Assembly (NCBI RefSeq): GCF_009720775.1
Contig: NZ_WNKW01000003.1
Location: 126,028 to 190,027 of the forward strand
Source: Pseudoduganella danionis
GTDB lineage: Bacteria > Pseudomonadota > Gammaproteobacteria > Burkholderiales > Burkholderiaceae_D
Reading direction: 5' to 3'
DNA: 64,000 bases
The notes below the pieces were generated by a model, which did not search any database, had not been told where the DNA came from, and saw only the letters and a list, made by a program, of their open reading frames with translations. The number at the start of each line of letters is the position of its first letter. Position 1 is the first letter of the stretch. The position numbers and the translations under genes were made by a program. This document shows, one piece after another, positions 9,585 to 16,558 of the stretch.

Positions 9585-11696
9585 TTAGAAGTCCACGCGC
9601 AGGTTGACGCTGACCGTGCGTGGCGAGCCTACGTTCAGGTAGTTCTCCTGATAGTAGGTCCAGTACTTGCGGTTGGCGATGTTGGAGATGTTGGCGCGCA
9701 CGCTGACCATCTTACCGAAGTAGCGCTGACGGTAGTTGAAGCCCGCATCGAACAGCGTAGTGCCGGACAGCGTATGGACATTGGCCGCATCGAGCGGCAA
9801 CTCGCCCAGATATTGCGAGCCGGCGTGCAGGGCGAGGCCCGGCAGCACTTCGCGCCAGGTGGCCTGTATCGAAGCCTGACGGCGTGGTGCACCCACAGCA
9901 CGCTTGCCGCTGTAGCCGGGCGCCGCATTTTCCAGCGTGGCGTCGAGCAGCATGATGCCGCCTTCGACGGACAGGTTTTTGCTGGCTTGAACCACGCTAT
10001 TCACTTCCAGACCCTGATATTTGGTCTCGCCGTCGGCCACGAAGACATTGGCCGCATTGGTGTACTGCGCACCGCGCTTGATCTGGAACAGCGCCGCGCT
10101 GGCATTCCAGAAGCTGCGCTCCGTCTTGATGCCCGCTTCCGCCTGCTTGCTCTTGATCGGTGCGAAGGTCTGGTTGGCATTGACGGCCGAGGCGGGCGCA
10201 TTCGAGGCCATCTCCATCGCTTCCACATAGCTGGCGTACAGGGTGGTGTCCGCCGCCGGCTTGAACATCAGCGCAACGGTAGGCGTGGTGCGGTTGGCCG
10301 GATAGCTGGCCGTCACCACGTTCTTGGTGTTGTAGGCGTTTTCGTTAAAGCGGTTGTAGCGTGCACCGGCCAGCACCGACCAGTTGTCGTTGAACTTGAC
10401 GGTGTCGCTGAAGAACACGGCCTCCTGGCGGGTGGCTTCGTCCTGATAGGTGCCGCCGCTCCAGTTGATGCTGTTGACGTTGATGATGGTCGGTGCGTAC
10501 AGATTGCCCGTACCCAGATAGGTCTTGGGCGTGACGGCCGAGGAGGTGGACGTCAGGTTCTGCGATGTGAAGCCGGTCACGATGTCGTGTGCCACACCCC
10601 ACTTCTGCAGCTTGCCTTCCCAGCTAGCCTGTATCTGGTCGAAGTGGTAGCCGTGCAGCTCCGAAGTGACGCGGTCCTTGTAGTCGGCCTTGTCGCTGGT
10701 GATGTAGTACTGGTCCTTCTTGTAGACGCGGGTGGAGTCGGAAGTGCGGTAGGACAGGTTCATCATCCAGTCCGGTGCTACGCGTGCATCCATACCCATG
10801 GTGTACATGACGAATTCCACGTCGCTGCCGGCGCCTATGCTATTGAGTTTACTGTTGCCGGCGATCGGGCGCGGCACCGCGTAGGCAGTAGAAAGCACCA
10901 CGTCGGTGCCGCCTACGCTCTTGCGGCGCTGGTAGAGCGATTCGTAGGTCAGCGCGACATCATCGCTGACGCGCCATTCCAGATTCAGGCCAGCGGCGTT
11001 ACGGTGGATGGTGCCGCTTTCTTCCTGCACGCCGCCATCCTCGTGCAGCAGGTTGAGGCGATAGCCAAAGCCGCCTTCTTCGCCCACACGGCCGCCGATG
11101 TCGAAGTGTTCCTTGAGCGCGCCACCTTCCTGATAGCCCAGCGCTGCGCTAAAGCTCTTGTCCGTAGTCGGACGCTTGCTGACGTAATTGACGATGCCGC
11201 CCGGCGATCCGAAACCGTACATAAAGCCGCTCAGGCCTTTCAGCACTTCCACACTTTCGAACATTTCCAGCGGCATTTCGGTACCGCGGTTGACGGCTGC
11301 CAGGCCGTTGATCTTGTAGCCGTTCAGGTCATCAAGGCGCAGGCCGCGCATCTGTATGGTGGCCGGGTGGGTGCTGATGGGCGGGCTGATGGCCGTGACG
11401 GAAGCGTCGTATTTGAGCACTTCCGAAATACTGGTGGCCAGACGGTCTTCGATTTCGTCGCTGCTCACTGCCTTGGTGGAGAACGGCGTATCGAGTTCGG
11501 ATTTGCGCCCCAGCGCACCGCCGCTGACGCTATCGCCCAGCTTTTTCTTTTCCACCGTGGCTTTGACAAATACTTTGGACAGCGCGCCTTCGCTGCCATC
11601 TTCGGTTGCCATAACAGGGGCGTGCAGTGCGCACAGGCCAGCGGCGGCCAGCGCCAGATGCAAACGGGTTTTTGCGTAAGGGGTAGCAGGGGACAT
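9585..11696 (-). CDS. TonB-dependent outer-membrane receptor (siderophore-receptor type)
   Basis: Outer-membrane ligand-gated channel, 703 residues. A signal peptide (1-30, ending VMATE) is followed by a plug domain with the typical pattern IQMRGLRLDDLNGYKINGL and VEVLKGLSGFMYGFGSPGG (about 112-170). A 22-strand barrel follows, ending in the outer-membrane signature NLRVDF with terminal Phe. No N-terminal signalling domain is present. It lies directly upstream of the MINPP-type phosphatase, so the imported ligand may be linked to organic phosphate or inositol rather than a classic siderophore; this is inference. A perfect inverted repeat sits just upstream of its start, and no clear Shine-Dalgarno sequence is visible. 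Confidence 0.9.
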   Translation of the reverse strand: MSPATPYAKTRLHLALAAAGLCALHAPVMATEDGSEGALSKVFVKATVEKKKLGDSVSGGALGRKSELDTPFSTKAVSSDEIEDRLATSISEVLKYDASVTAISPPISTHPATIQMRGLRLDDLNGYKINGLAAVNRGTEMPLEMFESVEVLKGLSGFMYGFGSPGGIVNYVSKRPTTDKSFSAALGYQEGGALKEHFDIGGRVGEEGGFGYRLNLLHEDGGVQEESGTIHRNAAGLNLEWRVSDDVALTYESLYQRRKSVGGTDVVLSTAYAVPRPIAGNSKLNSIGAGSDVEFVMYTMGMDARVAPDWMMNLSYRTSDSTRVYKKDQYYITSDKADYKDRVTSELHGYHFDQIQASWEGKLQKWGVAHDIVTGFTSQNLTSTSSAVTPKTYLGTGNLYAPTIINVNSINWSGGTYQDEATRQEAVFFSDTVKFNDNWSVLAGARYNRFNENAYNTKNVVTASYPANRTTPTVALMFKPAADTTLYASYVEAMEMASNAPASAVNANQTFAPIKSKQAEAGIKTERSFWNASAALFQIKRGAQYTNAANVFVADGETKYQGLEVNSVVQASKNLSVEGGIMLLDATLENAAPGYSGKRAVGAPRRQASIQATWREVLPGLALHAGSQYLGELPLDAANVHTLSGTTLFDAGFNYRQRYFGKMVSVRANISNIANRKYWTYYQENYLNVGSPRTVSVNLRVDF

Positions 11697-11706
11697 AAAT
11701 GGACTA

Positions 11707-11730
11707 TTGCAGGTTAATTAAAACCTGCAA
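11707..11730. repeat. Perfect 9-bp inverted repeat in the leader of the receptor gene
   Basis: TTGCAGGTT and AACCTGCAA flank a 6-base AT-only spacer. The repeat ends 10 bases before the receptor ATG (11696, minus strand). As RNA it would fold to a 9-bp hairpin next to the start codon. As DNA it could be an operator for a dimeric repressor. Either reading would control the receptor-phosphatase pair. Confidence 0.6.
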
Positions 11731-11922
11731 GCGTATCGACCGTCTGTTACCTGCGTGTGACCGCCAGTAGAGGCGTGCCCCTAAGTTGTGGCCTGAGCGG
11801 GCTTTCAGCGGCTGTAAATGCCGTCTAGTCGCTGTTTTTTGCGTTTCGTCGCAATCCGCACGACGCTTGCGCGGCCTATGTCTATAGTGCTCACATACCG
11901 CAACGATTTTAAGGAGAGCAAA

Positions 11923-12102
11923 ATGAACATCGCAAAAAACATGGAAGTCATCTTCCTCGCAGCCACCATGGTACTGGGTACCTTCGCTTACACCAGCAGC
12001 GCTGCCCAGAAGGCCGCCGCACTGGAACCTGTCGCCCAGGTGAGTCAGGCTGCCATGCAGGTAGTCGTGGTGAAAGGCCATCGCCTGAGCGCCAACGCCT
12101 GA
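11923..12102 (+). CDS. Small exported protein of unknown function (59 aa)
   Basis: The start is set by the strong ribosome site AAGGAG at 11911-11916, giving a 59-residue product. A longer frame begins at 11818 but has no such site. Residues 1-23 form a signal peptide (hydrophobic core VIFLAATMVLGTFAY, cut near SSAAQ). The mature part is about 36 residues, Ala/Val/Gln-rich, ending MQVVVVKGHRLSANA. The tail resembles the VVVxGxR stretch at the N-terminus of many TonB receptor plugs, and similar short exported proteins seem common in Oxalobacteraceae. It is divergent from the TonB receptor gene. No function can be assigned. Confidence 0.7.
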   Translation: MNIAKNMEVIFLAATMVLGTFAYTSSAAQKAAALEPVAQVSQAAMQVVVVKGHRLSANA

Positions 12103-12191
12103 TTGTATGACGCCCGCCGCCACCGGCAGGGCTGCTAGAATTGTGCGACGCCGCCCGAGTGCGGATGGGATACACCAGTGAGGATATCGTT

Positions 12192-12959
12192 ATGAATAAG
12201 TTTTTCCAGTTCGGCCTGCTGCTGGCCACCTGTAGCGCGCTGTGGAACTCGGCCTTCGCTGCCGAAGACCCGGTCGAGAAGCGCGTGGTGGCCATCGATG
12301 CCCGCGTGGTGCGCGTCAAGCTTGATGGCGTGATCGACCTCAAGGTGCGTCAGGGGGCTGCGCCGGGGCTGATCATCATCGGCGAGAAGCGCTATCTCGA
12401 TAAGACCATGTCTTCCACCACGGGCGATACCCTGCATCTGGAAACGGAAGGGCGCGGCATCAAGATAGGCCGCAATATGGTACGCGCCGAACTGACCTTG
12501 CCGATGCTGCGCGAAGTGGTGTCCGAAGGTGTAGGCACTACCGATATCAGCGGCTTTAGCGGCGATGAACTGGAACTGACGCTCGATGGCGCCGGCAGTA
12601 TGAAAGTCAATTGCGACTACAAGAATCTGAAAGCTGATCTGGGCGGCGTGGGCAGCATGAACCTGTGGGTCAGCGAGAACGACAATGTCGATCTCGATCT
12701 GCGCGGTGCCGGCTATATCACGCTGGGTGGCCGCAGCAAGATGCTGAAAGCTTCGCTGGGTGGGCTGGGCGGACTGAATGCCCAGCAGTTGCAGGCAGAG
12801 AATGTGAATGTGGACCTCAGTGGTCTCGGTAATGCCACCGTCAATGCGCGCAACAACGCAACCCTGAGCCTGAGCGGGCTGGGTTCGGTCACGGTGTATG
12901 GCAAACCGATGAACCGTAATGTGAGCGTAGATGGTTTGGGCAAAGTCAGCTGGAAGTAA
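12192..12959 (+). CDS. GIN-domain (DUF2807) exported beta-solenoid protein
   Basis: Exported protein, 255 residues, of the DUF2807/GIN family (putative adhesin-like head domain). I chose ATG 12192 (MNKFFQFGLL) with GTGAGGA seven bases upstream. The signal peptide ends at SAFA-AED. The mature chain is a run of about 20-residue strands marked by GxG turns: LDGAGSMKV, GGVGSMNLWV, RGAGYITLGG, GGLGGLNAQ, SGLGNATVNA, SGLGSVTVYG. This pattern fits a beta-helix. Nothing in the sequence shows a ligand or a partner. The Sel1-repeat gene follows after 20 bases and may be co-transcribed. Confidence 0.8.
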   Translation: MNKFFQFGLLLATCSALWNSAFAAEDPVEKRVVAIDARVVRVKLDGVIDLKVRQGAAPGLIIIGEKRYLDKTMSSTTGDTLHLETEGRGIKIGRNMVRAELTLPMLREVVSEGVGTTDISGFSGDELELTLDGAGSMKVNCDYKNLKADLGGVGSMNLWVSENDNVDLDLRGAGYITLGGRSKMLKASLGGLGGLNAQQLQAENVNVDLSGLGNATVNARNNATLSLSGLGSVTVYGKPMNRNVSVDGLGKVSWK

Positions 12960-12979
12960 TCGACAGGACCACCGGGGAT

Positions 12980-13588
12980 ATGAAAAAAATCATACTGGCA
13001 CTAGGCCTGGCCTTCAGTCTGCCGCAGCTGGCGCAAGCCGGTTTTGCAGAAGGCGCGACCGCCTACAACGCTAAAAACTACACCGTGGCGCTAAAGGAAA
13101 TCACGCCACTGGCCAAGGCCGGCAATGCCGATGCCCAGCATTTGCTGGGCCTGATGTATTACATGGGCCGTGGCGTCACCCAGGATTACAAGCAGGCGCT
13201 CGAATGGCATCGCAAGGCAGCCCTGCAGGGCAAGGCCGACGCGCAATACGTGGTAGGCGCCATGTACTACACAGGTAATGCCGTGATACAGGATCACAAG
13301 CAGGCCGTGGCCTGGTTCCGCAAGGCGGCCGAGCAGGGCCACGCGGAAGCGCTGCAGGCGCTGGGCCTGATGTACCGCTATCACACGGCCGGACTGCCGC
13401 AGGATAATGTGATCGCCTACATGCTGTGGAATCTGGCGGCGTCCTATGGCTCGGCCAATGCGGCCGAGCAGCGTTCGGCTGTGGTCAAGAACATGACGGC
13501 CGAGCAGTTGGAAGAAGGGCAGGCATTGTCGGCTGCCTGGAAGCCAAATACGCCGCTGCCGCAGCGTTCCCGTACCGGCGGCAGCTAG
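12980..13588 (+). CDS. Exported Sel1-like repeat protein
   Basis: 202 residues with a signal peptide (1-20, cut at AQA-GF). It has an initial TPR-like helix pair and then Sel1-type repeats of about 36 residues: ADAQHLLGLMYYMGRGVTQD, ADAQYVVGAMYYTGNAVIQD, AEALQALGLMYRYHTAGLPQ. Sel1 repeats form superhelical protein-binding scaffolds. Known periplasmic members act as adaptors. No catalytic domain is present. The tail PLPQRSRTGGS looks disordered. The gene follows the GIN-domain gene and is convergent with the cytochrome b561 gene. The partner is unknown. Confidence 0.85.
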   Translation: MKKIILALGLAFSLPQLAQAGFAEGATAYNAKNYTVALKEITPLAKAGNADAQHLLGLMYYMGRGVTQDYKQALEWHRKAALQGKADAQYVVGAMYYTGNAVIQDHKQAVAWFRKAAEQGHAEALQALGLMYRYHTAGLPQDNVIAYMLWNLAASYGSANAAEQRSAVVKNMTAEQLEEGQALSAAWKPNTPLPQRSRTGGS

Positions 13589-13623
13589 TACGGGCGGGTC
13601 GCGGCATGTGCGCCGCTGCCGAT

Positions 13624-14163
13624 TCAGACAGGGTGGTCGTCGGCGTCCTTGCGGCCGCTCAGCATGGCGGCCACCAGATTCTCGCGGTGCTGCCAACTGG
13701 TGAACAGCACGCCGCCCAGATGCAGGGCAATCAGCCCTAGCAGCGTCCAGCCCAGCGCCTGATGCACGCGCACCGGCCAGGCATAGCCCCACAGCAGATC
13801 CGTATTCAGCGCCCAGCCCGTGATGCCCAGCAGGGCCACGCACAGCAGCAGGGCCAACACCATCCAGCCGCCCAGCGGATTATGGCCGAGGTAGCGCGGC
13901 GCAGTGCCGCTGAGGACCTGGCGCAGATAGTGCAGCGTATCGGCGCTATTGCGCACGAATTGGCTGAAGCGGGCGTAGTAATTGCCCGTATAGCCCCACA
14001 GGAAGCGGCACGCCACGATGGTGGCCGCGCCATAGCCCCAGTATTCATGCTGGGGACCGGTATCGCTGCTGGTCAGCCAGGCTGCGGCCACGCATAGCAC
14101 CAGTGACCAGTGCAGCAGCCGCAGTGGCAGATCCCAGATCGTCAGTGGCTTATTCTTCGACAC
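13624..14163 (-). CDS. Cytochrome b561-family membrane protein
   Basis: 179-residue inner-membrane cytochrome b of the bacterial b561 / Ni,Fe-hydrogenase b-subunit group, which moves electrons between quinol and redox partners. Four membrane segments are seen (about 12-31, 40-58, 96-115, 131-152), with histidines at the helix ends (RLLHWSL, VRVHQALGW, IALHLGGV) as haem ligands. The start is GTG at 14163, overlapping the upstream PepSY gene by 14 bases, so the two are coupled. The partner PepSY protein suggests a periplasmic regulator or substrate, but its redox role is not shown. Confidence 0.86.
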   Translation of the reverse strand: MSKNKPLTIWDLPLRLLHWSLVLCVAAAWLTSSDTGPQHEYWGYGAATIVACRFLWGYTGNYYARFSQFVRNSADTLHYLRQVLSGTAPRYLGHNPLGGWMVLALLLCVALLGITGWALNTDLLWGYAWPVRVHQALGWTLLGLIALHLGGVLFTSWQHRENLVAAMLSGRKDADDHPV

Positions 14164-14431
14164 GGGCGAAAGTCACGGGATCGAAGAAGGCTTCCACGCG
14201 CTTGCCTTTCGGGTCCTTGGCGTAGACTTCGTAGCAGGAGTTGGTGGCTTCCATGCGGCGGATCACCCAGCCTTCGGCCACCAGTTTCTTCTGCAGTTCT
14301 TCGTGCGATTTCCATTCCGATTTGGGAGCTTTGGTGCACACCACATTGCCGTGCGCGCTGGCGCCAGCGGCACATACGGCCAGCAGTACAGGCAGCGCAA
14401 ACTGTGCCAGACGGGAGTAAGAACGTTTCAT
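14150..14431 (-). CDS. PepSY-domain periplasmic protein
   Basis: 93-residue exported protein. ATG 14431 is preferred because AAAGGA lies six bases upstream. Two earlier ATGs (14434, 14446) are too close to or upstream of that site. The signal peptide ends near AGASAHG. The mature part contains a PepSY-like fold signature: HEELQKKLVAEGWVIRRME, then SCYEVYAKDPKGKRVEAFFDP. Two cysteines (VVCTK and NSCYEV) could form a disulfide. Its end overlaps the cytochrome b561 gene. PepSY/b561 pairs recur in proteobacteria, probably as a redox unit, but the function is unproven. Confidence 0.82.
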   Translation of the reverse strand: MKRSYSRLAQFALPVLLAVCAAGASAHGNVVCTKAPKSEWKSHEELQKKLVAEGWVIRRMEATNSCYEVYAKDPKGKRVEAFFDPVTFARVEE

Positions 14432-14457
14432 CATGATTCCTTTCAAAATAAGGCGGT

Positions 14458-15141
14458 TCAGGTCTGAGCCCAGCGCCGCAGCAGATTATGATAGATGCCC
14501 GTCAGTCTGACCAGTTCATGATGGTCAGGCGGCAGGGATTGCGACAGATTCTGTACTGTGCGGTCCAGATCGAACAGCAGGCTGCGTTCGCCTTCATCGG
14601 CCACCATGCTCTCGATCCAGAAGAACGAGGCCAGCCGGGCGCCCGCCGTGACGGGCGTGACGCGGTGCAGGCTGGACGAAGGGTAGAGCACCATGTCGCC
14701 TGCTGCCAGTTTAACCGACTGCACGCCGAATTCGCTTTCCACTTCCAGCACGCCGCCTTCGTATTCATGAGGCTCGGACAGGAATAGCGTGGCCGACAGG
14801 TCGCTGCGCACGCTGCCCAGATTGCCGGGCAGTTGCATCACGGCGTTGTCGACGTGGGTGCCATAAGTGCCGCCATCCTGATAGCAGTTGAATTTGGGCG
14901 GATAGATTTTGCGCGGCAGCGCGGCAGAGATGAATAGCGGCTGGCCCGATAAGGCGCGCAGGATGTGCTGGCCCAGACTTTGGGCCGGTTCGGCGTTATC
15001 CGGCAGTTGCAGATTCTGTTTGACGTGGCGCGCGAGACTGCCGCCCGTCAGTGCGCCGTCCTGCCAACTGGCCTGGGCCAGCCAGCCGCGGAACTGGCGG
15101 ACTTCGTCTTTGCTCAGTACATTTTCAATCGTGATTAACAT
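14458..15141 (-). CDS. piuC: PKHD-type Fe(II)/2-oxoglutarate dioxygenase (PiuC/YbiX)
   Basis: Cytoplasmic oxygenase of the PiuC/YbiX family, 227 residues, against 225 for E. coli YbiX. The true start is ATG 15141 ([14 protein letters not shown]). The frame is open further upstream inside the neighbouring gene but without homology. Jelly-roll iron ligands are visible as HVDNAV (H-x-D, near residue 97-99) and the distal [10 protein letters not shown] histidine, with an Arg close by for 2-oxoglutarate. PiuC genes accompany iron-regulated TonB receptors in many proteobacteria. The same holds here, with the Fiu-like receptor 1.4 kb upstream. It overlaps the preceding oxidase gene by 17 bases. Confidence 0.92.
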   Translation of the reverse strand: MLITIENVLSKDEVRQFRGWLAQASWQDGALTGGSLARHVKQNLQLPDNAEPAQSLGQHILRALSGQPLFISAALPRKIYPPKFNCYQDGGTYGTHVDNAVMQLPGNLGSVRSDLSATLFLSEPHEYEGGVLEVESEFGVQSVKLAAGDMVLYPSSSLHRVTPVTAGARLASFFWIESMVADEGERSLLFDLDRTVQNLSQSLPPDHHELVRLTGIYHNLLRRWAQT

Positions 15142-16261
15142 GGTGATCTCGCTGATGGAACAGGGCCGTAGCCCGGATGTGATCGATATGGGCACAGCCG
15201 GCGAGGGCCATGCAGATTTCCAGTTCTTCGCGCAGCAGTTTGAGCATGTGCGCCACGCCCAGTGCGCCGGCCACGGCCAGCGCGTATAGCTGCAAGCGGC
15301 CGATAGCCACGGCATTCGCGCCCAGTGCCAGCGCCTTGAAGACATCGGCGCCCGAGCGCACGCCACCGTCGAAGACGATGGGCAGGTCCTTGCCTACAGC
15401 GGCGCGGATGGCAGGCAGTACGTCCAGCGTGGCAGGCGCGCCATCGAGGCTGCGGCCGCCGTGGTTGGAAACGATGATGCCGGCCACGCCGGCAGCTTGC
15501 AATGCCAGCGCATCGTCGCCATGCATCACGCCTTTGGCCCAGACAGGCAAACGGGTTTGCGTGAGCAGCCAGCGCAATTCATCCCAGTTCGGTGCTGCCG
15601 CCATCACACCTTGCAGGATGCGGCTGGCGCCTGGTGCCACGGCGCTTTGCTGCGCTGGCGTATAGCCTGCCAGATTGACGGGCACGCAGTGCGCCGGTAG
15701 CTGGAACTGCGCCGCCAAGGTGCGCAGGCTGGCGACCTGTATCGGCGCGTCCAGCGTCAGCACGATGGCGCTGTAGCCGGCGGCCTCGGCGCGGCGCAGC
15801 AGGTCCAGCGTATCGGCGCGCTGCGGCTGCAGATACATCTGGAACCAGCGCTGCGGACCTGCGCTCCGGGCTAGCTGTTCGAGTGTGCAGGAGGACTGGG
15901 TGCTGGCGATGATGGGGCAGTCCAGCGCTGCGGCGCCACGCACGGTTTCGTGTTCGCCACCCGGGTGCACCAGATTATGGAAGGCCACAGGCCCCAGCAT
16001 CAGCGGATGGGCCATGGCCATGCCAGCCAGCGTGATGGCCGTGTGGCCAGCGCTGACATCACTCAGCAGGCGCGGCGTGATGGCCCAGCGTGCATAGGCA
16101 GCGCGGTTGGCGGCTACCGTCTGGTCATGGCCGCTGCCGCCGGCGATATAAGCCAGTGTGGGCGCAGCGATGAATTGTGGTGCCAGCGTCTCGTAATCGA
16201 GCGCGCAGCGGATTTCCGGCGGAATGTGGCTTAATGCAGCCTTGATCAACGTTTCAGACAT
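15125..16261 (-). CDS. FMN-dependent alpha-hydroxy-acid oxidase/dehydrogenase (LldD-like)
   Basis: TIM-barrel flavoenzyme of 378 residues that oxidises an L-2-hydroxy acid such as lactate. Motifs seen: an N-terminal FMN segment ([16 protein letters not shown]), the barrel core QMYLQPQRA, the active-site signature [19 protein letters not shown] (about 273-291), and the phosphate-binding [19 protein letters not shown]. It lacks a membrane-binding loop, closer to soluble lactate oxidases than to respiratory LldD. It overlaps piuC by 17 bases. Its 5' leader is only 14 bases before an inverted-repeat element, so its promoter must lie in or beyond that element. The substrate cannot be read from the sequence. 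Confidence 0.88.
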   Translation of the reverse strand: MSETLIKAALSHIPPEIRCALDYETLAPQFIAAPTLAYIAGGSGHDQTVAANRAAYARWAITPRLLSDVSAGHTAITLAGMAMAHPLMLGPVAFHNLVHPGGEHETVRGAAALDCPIIASTQSSCTLEQLARSAGPQRWFQMYLQPQRADTLDLLRRAEAAGYSAIVLTLDAPIQVASLRTLAAQFQLPAHCVPVNLAGYTPAQQSAVAPGASRILQGVMAAAPNWDELRWLLTQTRLPVWAKGVMHGDDALALQAAGVAGIIVSNHGGRSLDGAPATLDVLPAIRAAVGKDLPIVFDGGVRSGADVFKALALGANAVAIGRLQLYALAVAGALGVAHMLKLLREELEICMALAGCAHIDHIRATALFHQRDHHVNHD

Positions 16262-16275
16262 GTGCAGTCCAGCTT

Positions 16276-16496
16276 GGGGTCAGGTCGGGCAAAGTGCAGG
16301 TGTCAGGTCGGGCAAATGGGCATATTTTCATGCATTCAATCTAGAGGCTGACTGGTGCAACGATCAGGTTGCCCTCACAGCATAAACGACTGGCCACACA
16401 AGTTCTATGCATGGCTAAGTTCCTGCATCGTATTTCTCATGCGAAAGTGTGCCCCAGTGCCCGACCTGACACCTGCACTTTGCCCGACCTGACCCC
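16276..16496. mobile_element. 221-bp element with perfect 39-bp inverted terminal arms (MITE/REPIN-like)
   Basis: Arms at 16276-16314 and 16458-16496 are exact reverse complements over 39 bases. Each arm contains the 13-mer GTCAGGTCGGGCA twice in direct order (16279-16291 and 16302-16314 on the left). Imperfect complementarity continues inward (GGGCATATTTTCATG against GGGCACACTTTCGCATG). The 143-bp centre has no open frame of note. It fits a non-autonomous hairpin element, perhaps of the family mobilised by REP-associated tyrosine transposases. No target duplication is evident. Confidence 0.75.
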
Positions 16497-16498
16497 GC

Positions 16499-16528
16499 AA
16501 AAAAAATGCCGGATGGGGTATCCGGCAT
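16499..16528 (-). terminator. Rho-independent terminator of the siderophore receptor gene
   Basis: On the minus strand a hairpin with stem ATGCCGGAT/ATCCGGCAT and a 5-base loop (16506-16528) is followed by eight T (16499-16506). It lies 31 bases past the receptor stop and separates that gene from the oxidase-piuC pair. Confidence 0.9.
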
Positions 16529-16558
16529 GGGGAAAGCTTTACAGCGACTTGACCTCGA

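Noticed and set aside
15142-15366. N-terminal extension of the PiuC frame
   Set aside because: The 75 extra residues are a shadow of the hydroxy-acid oxidase gene. The family starts at ATG 15141.
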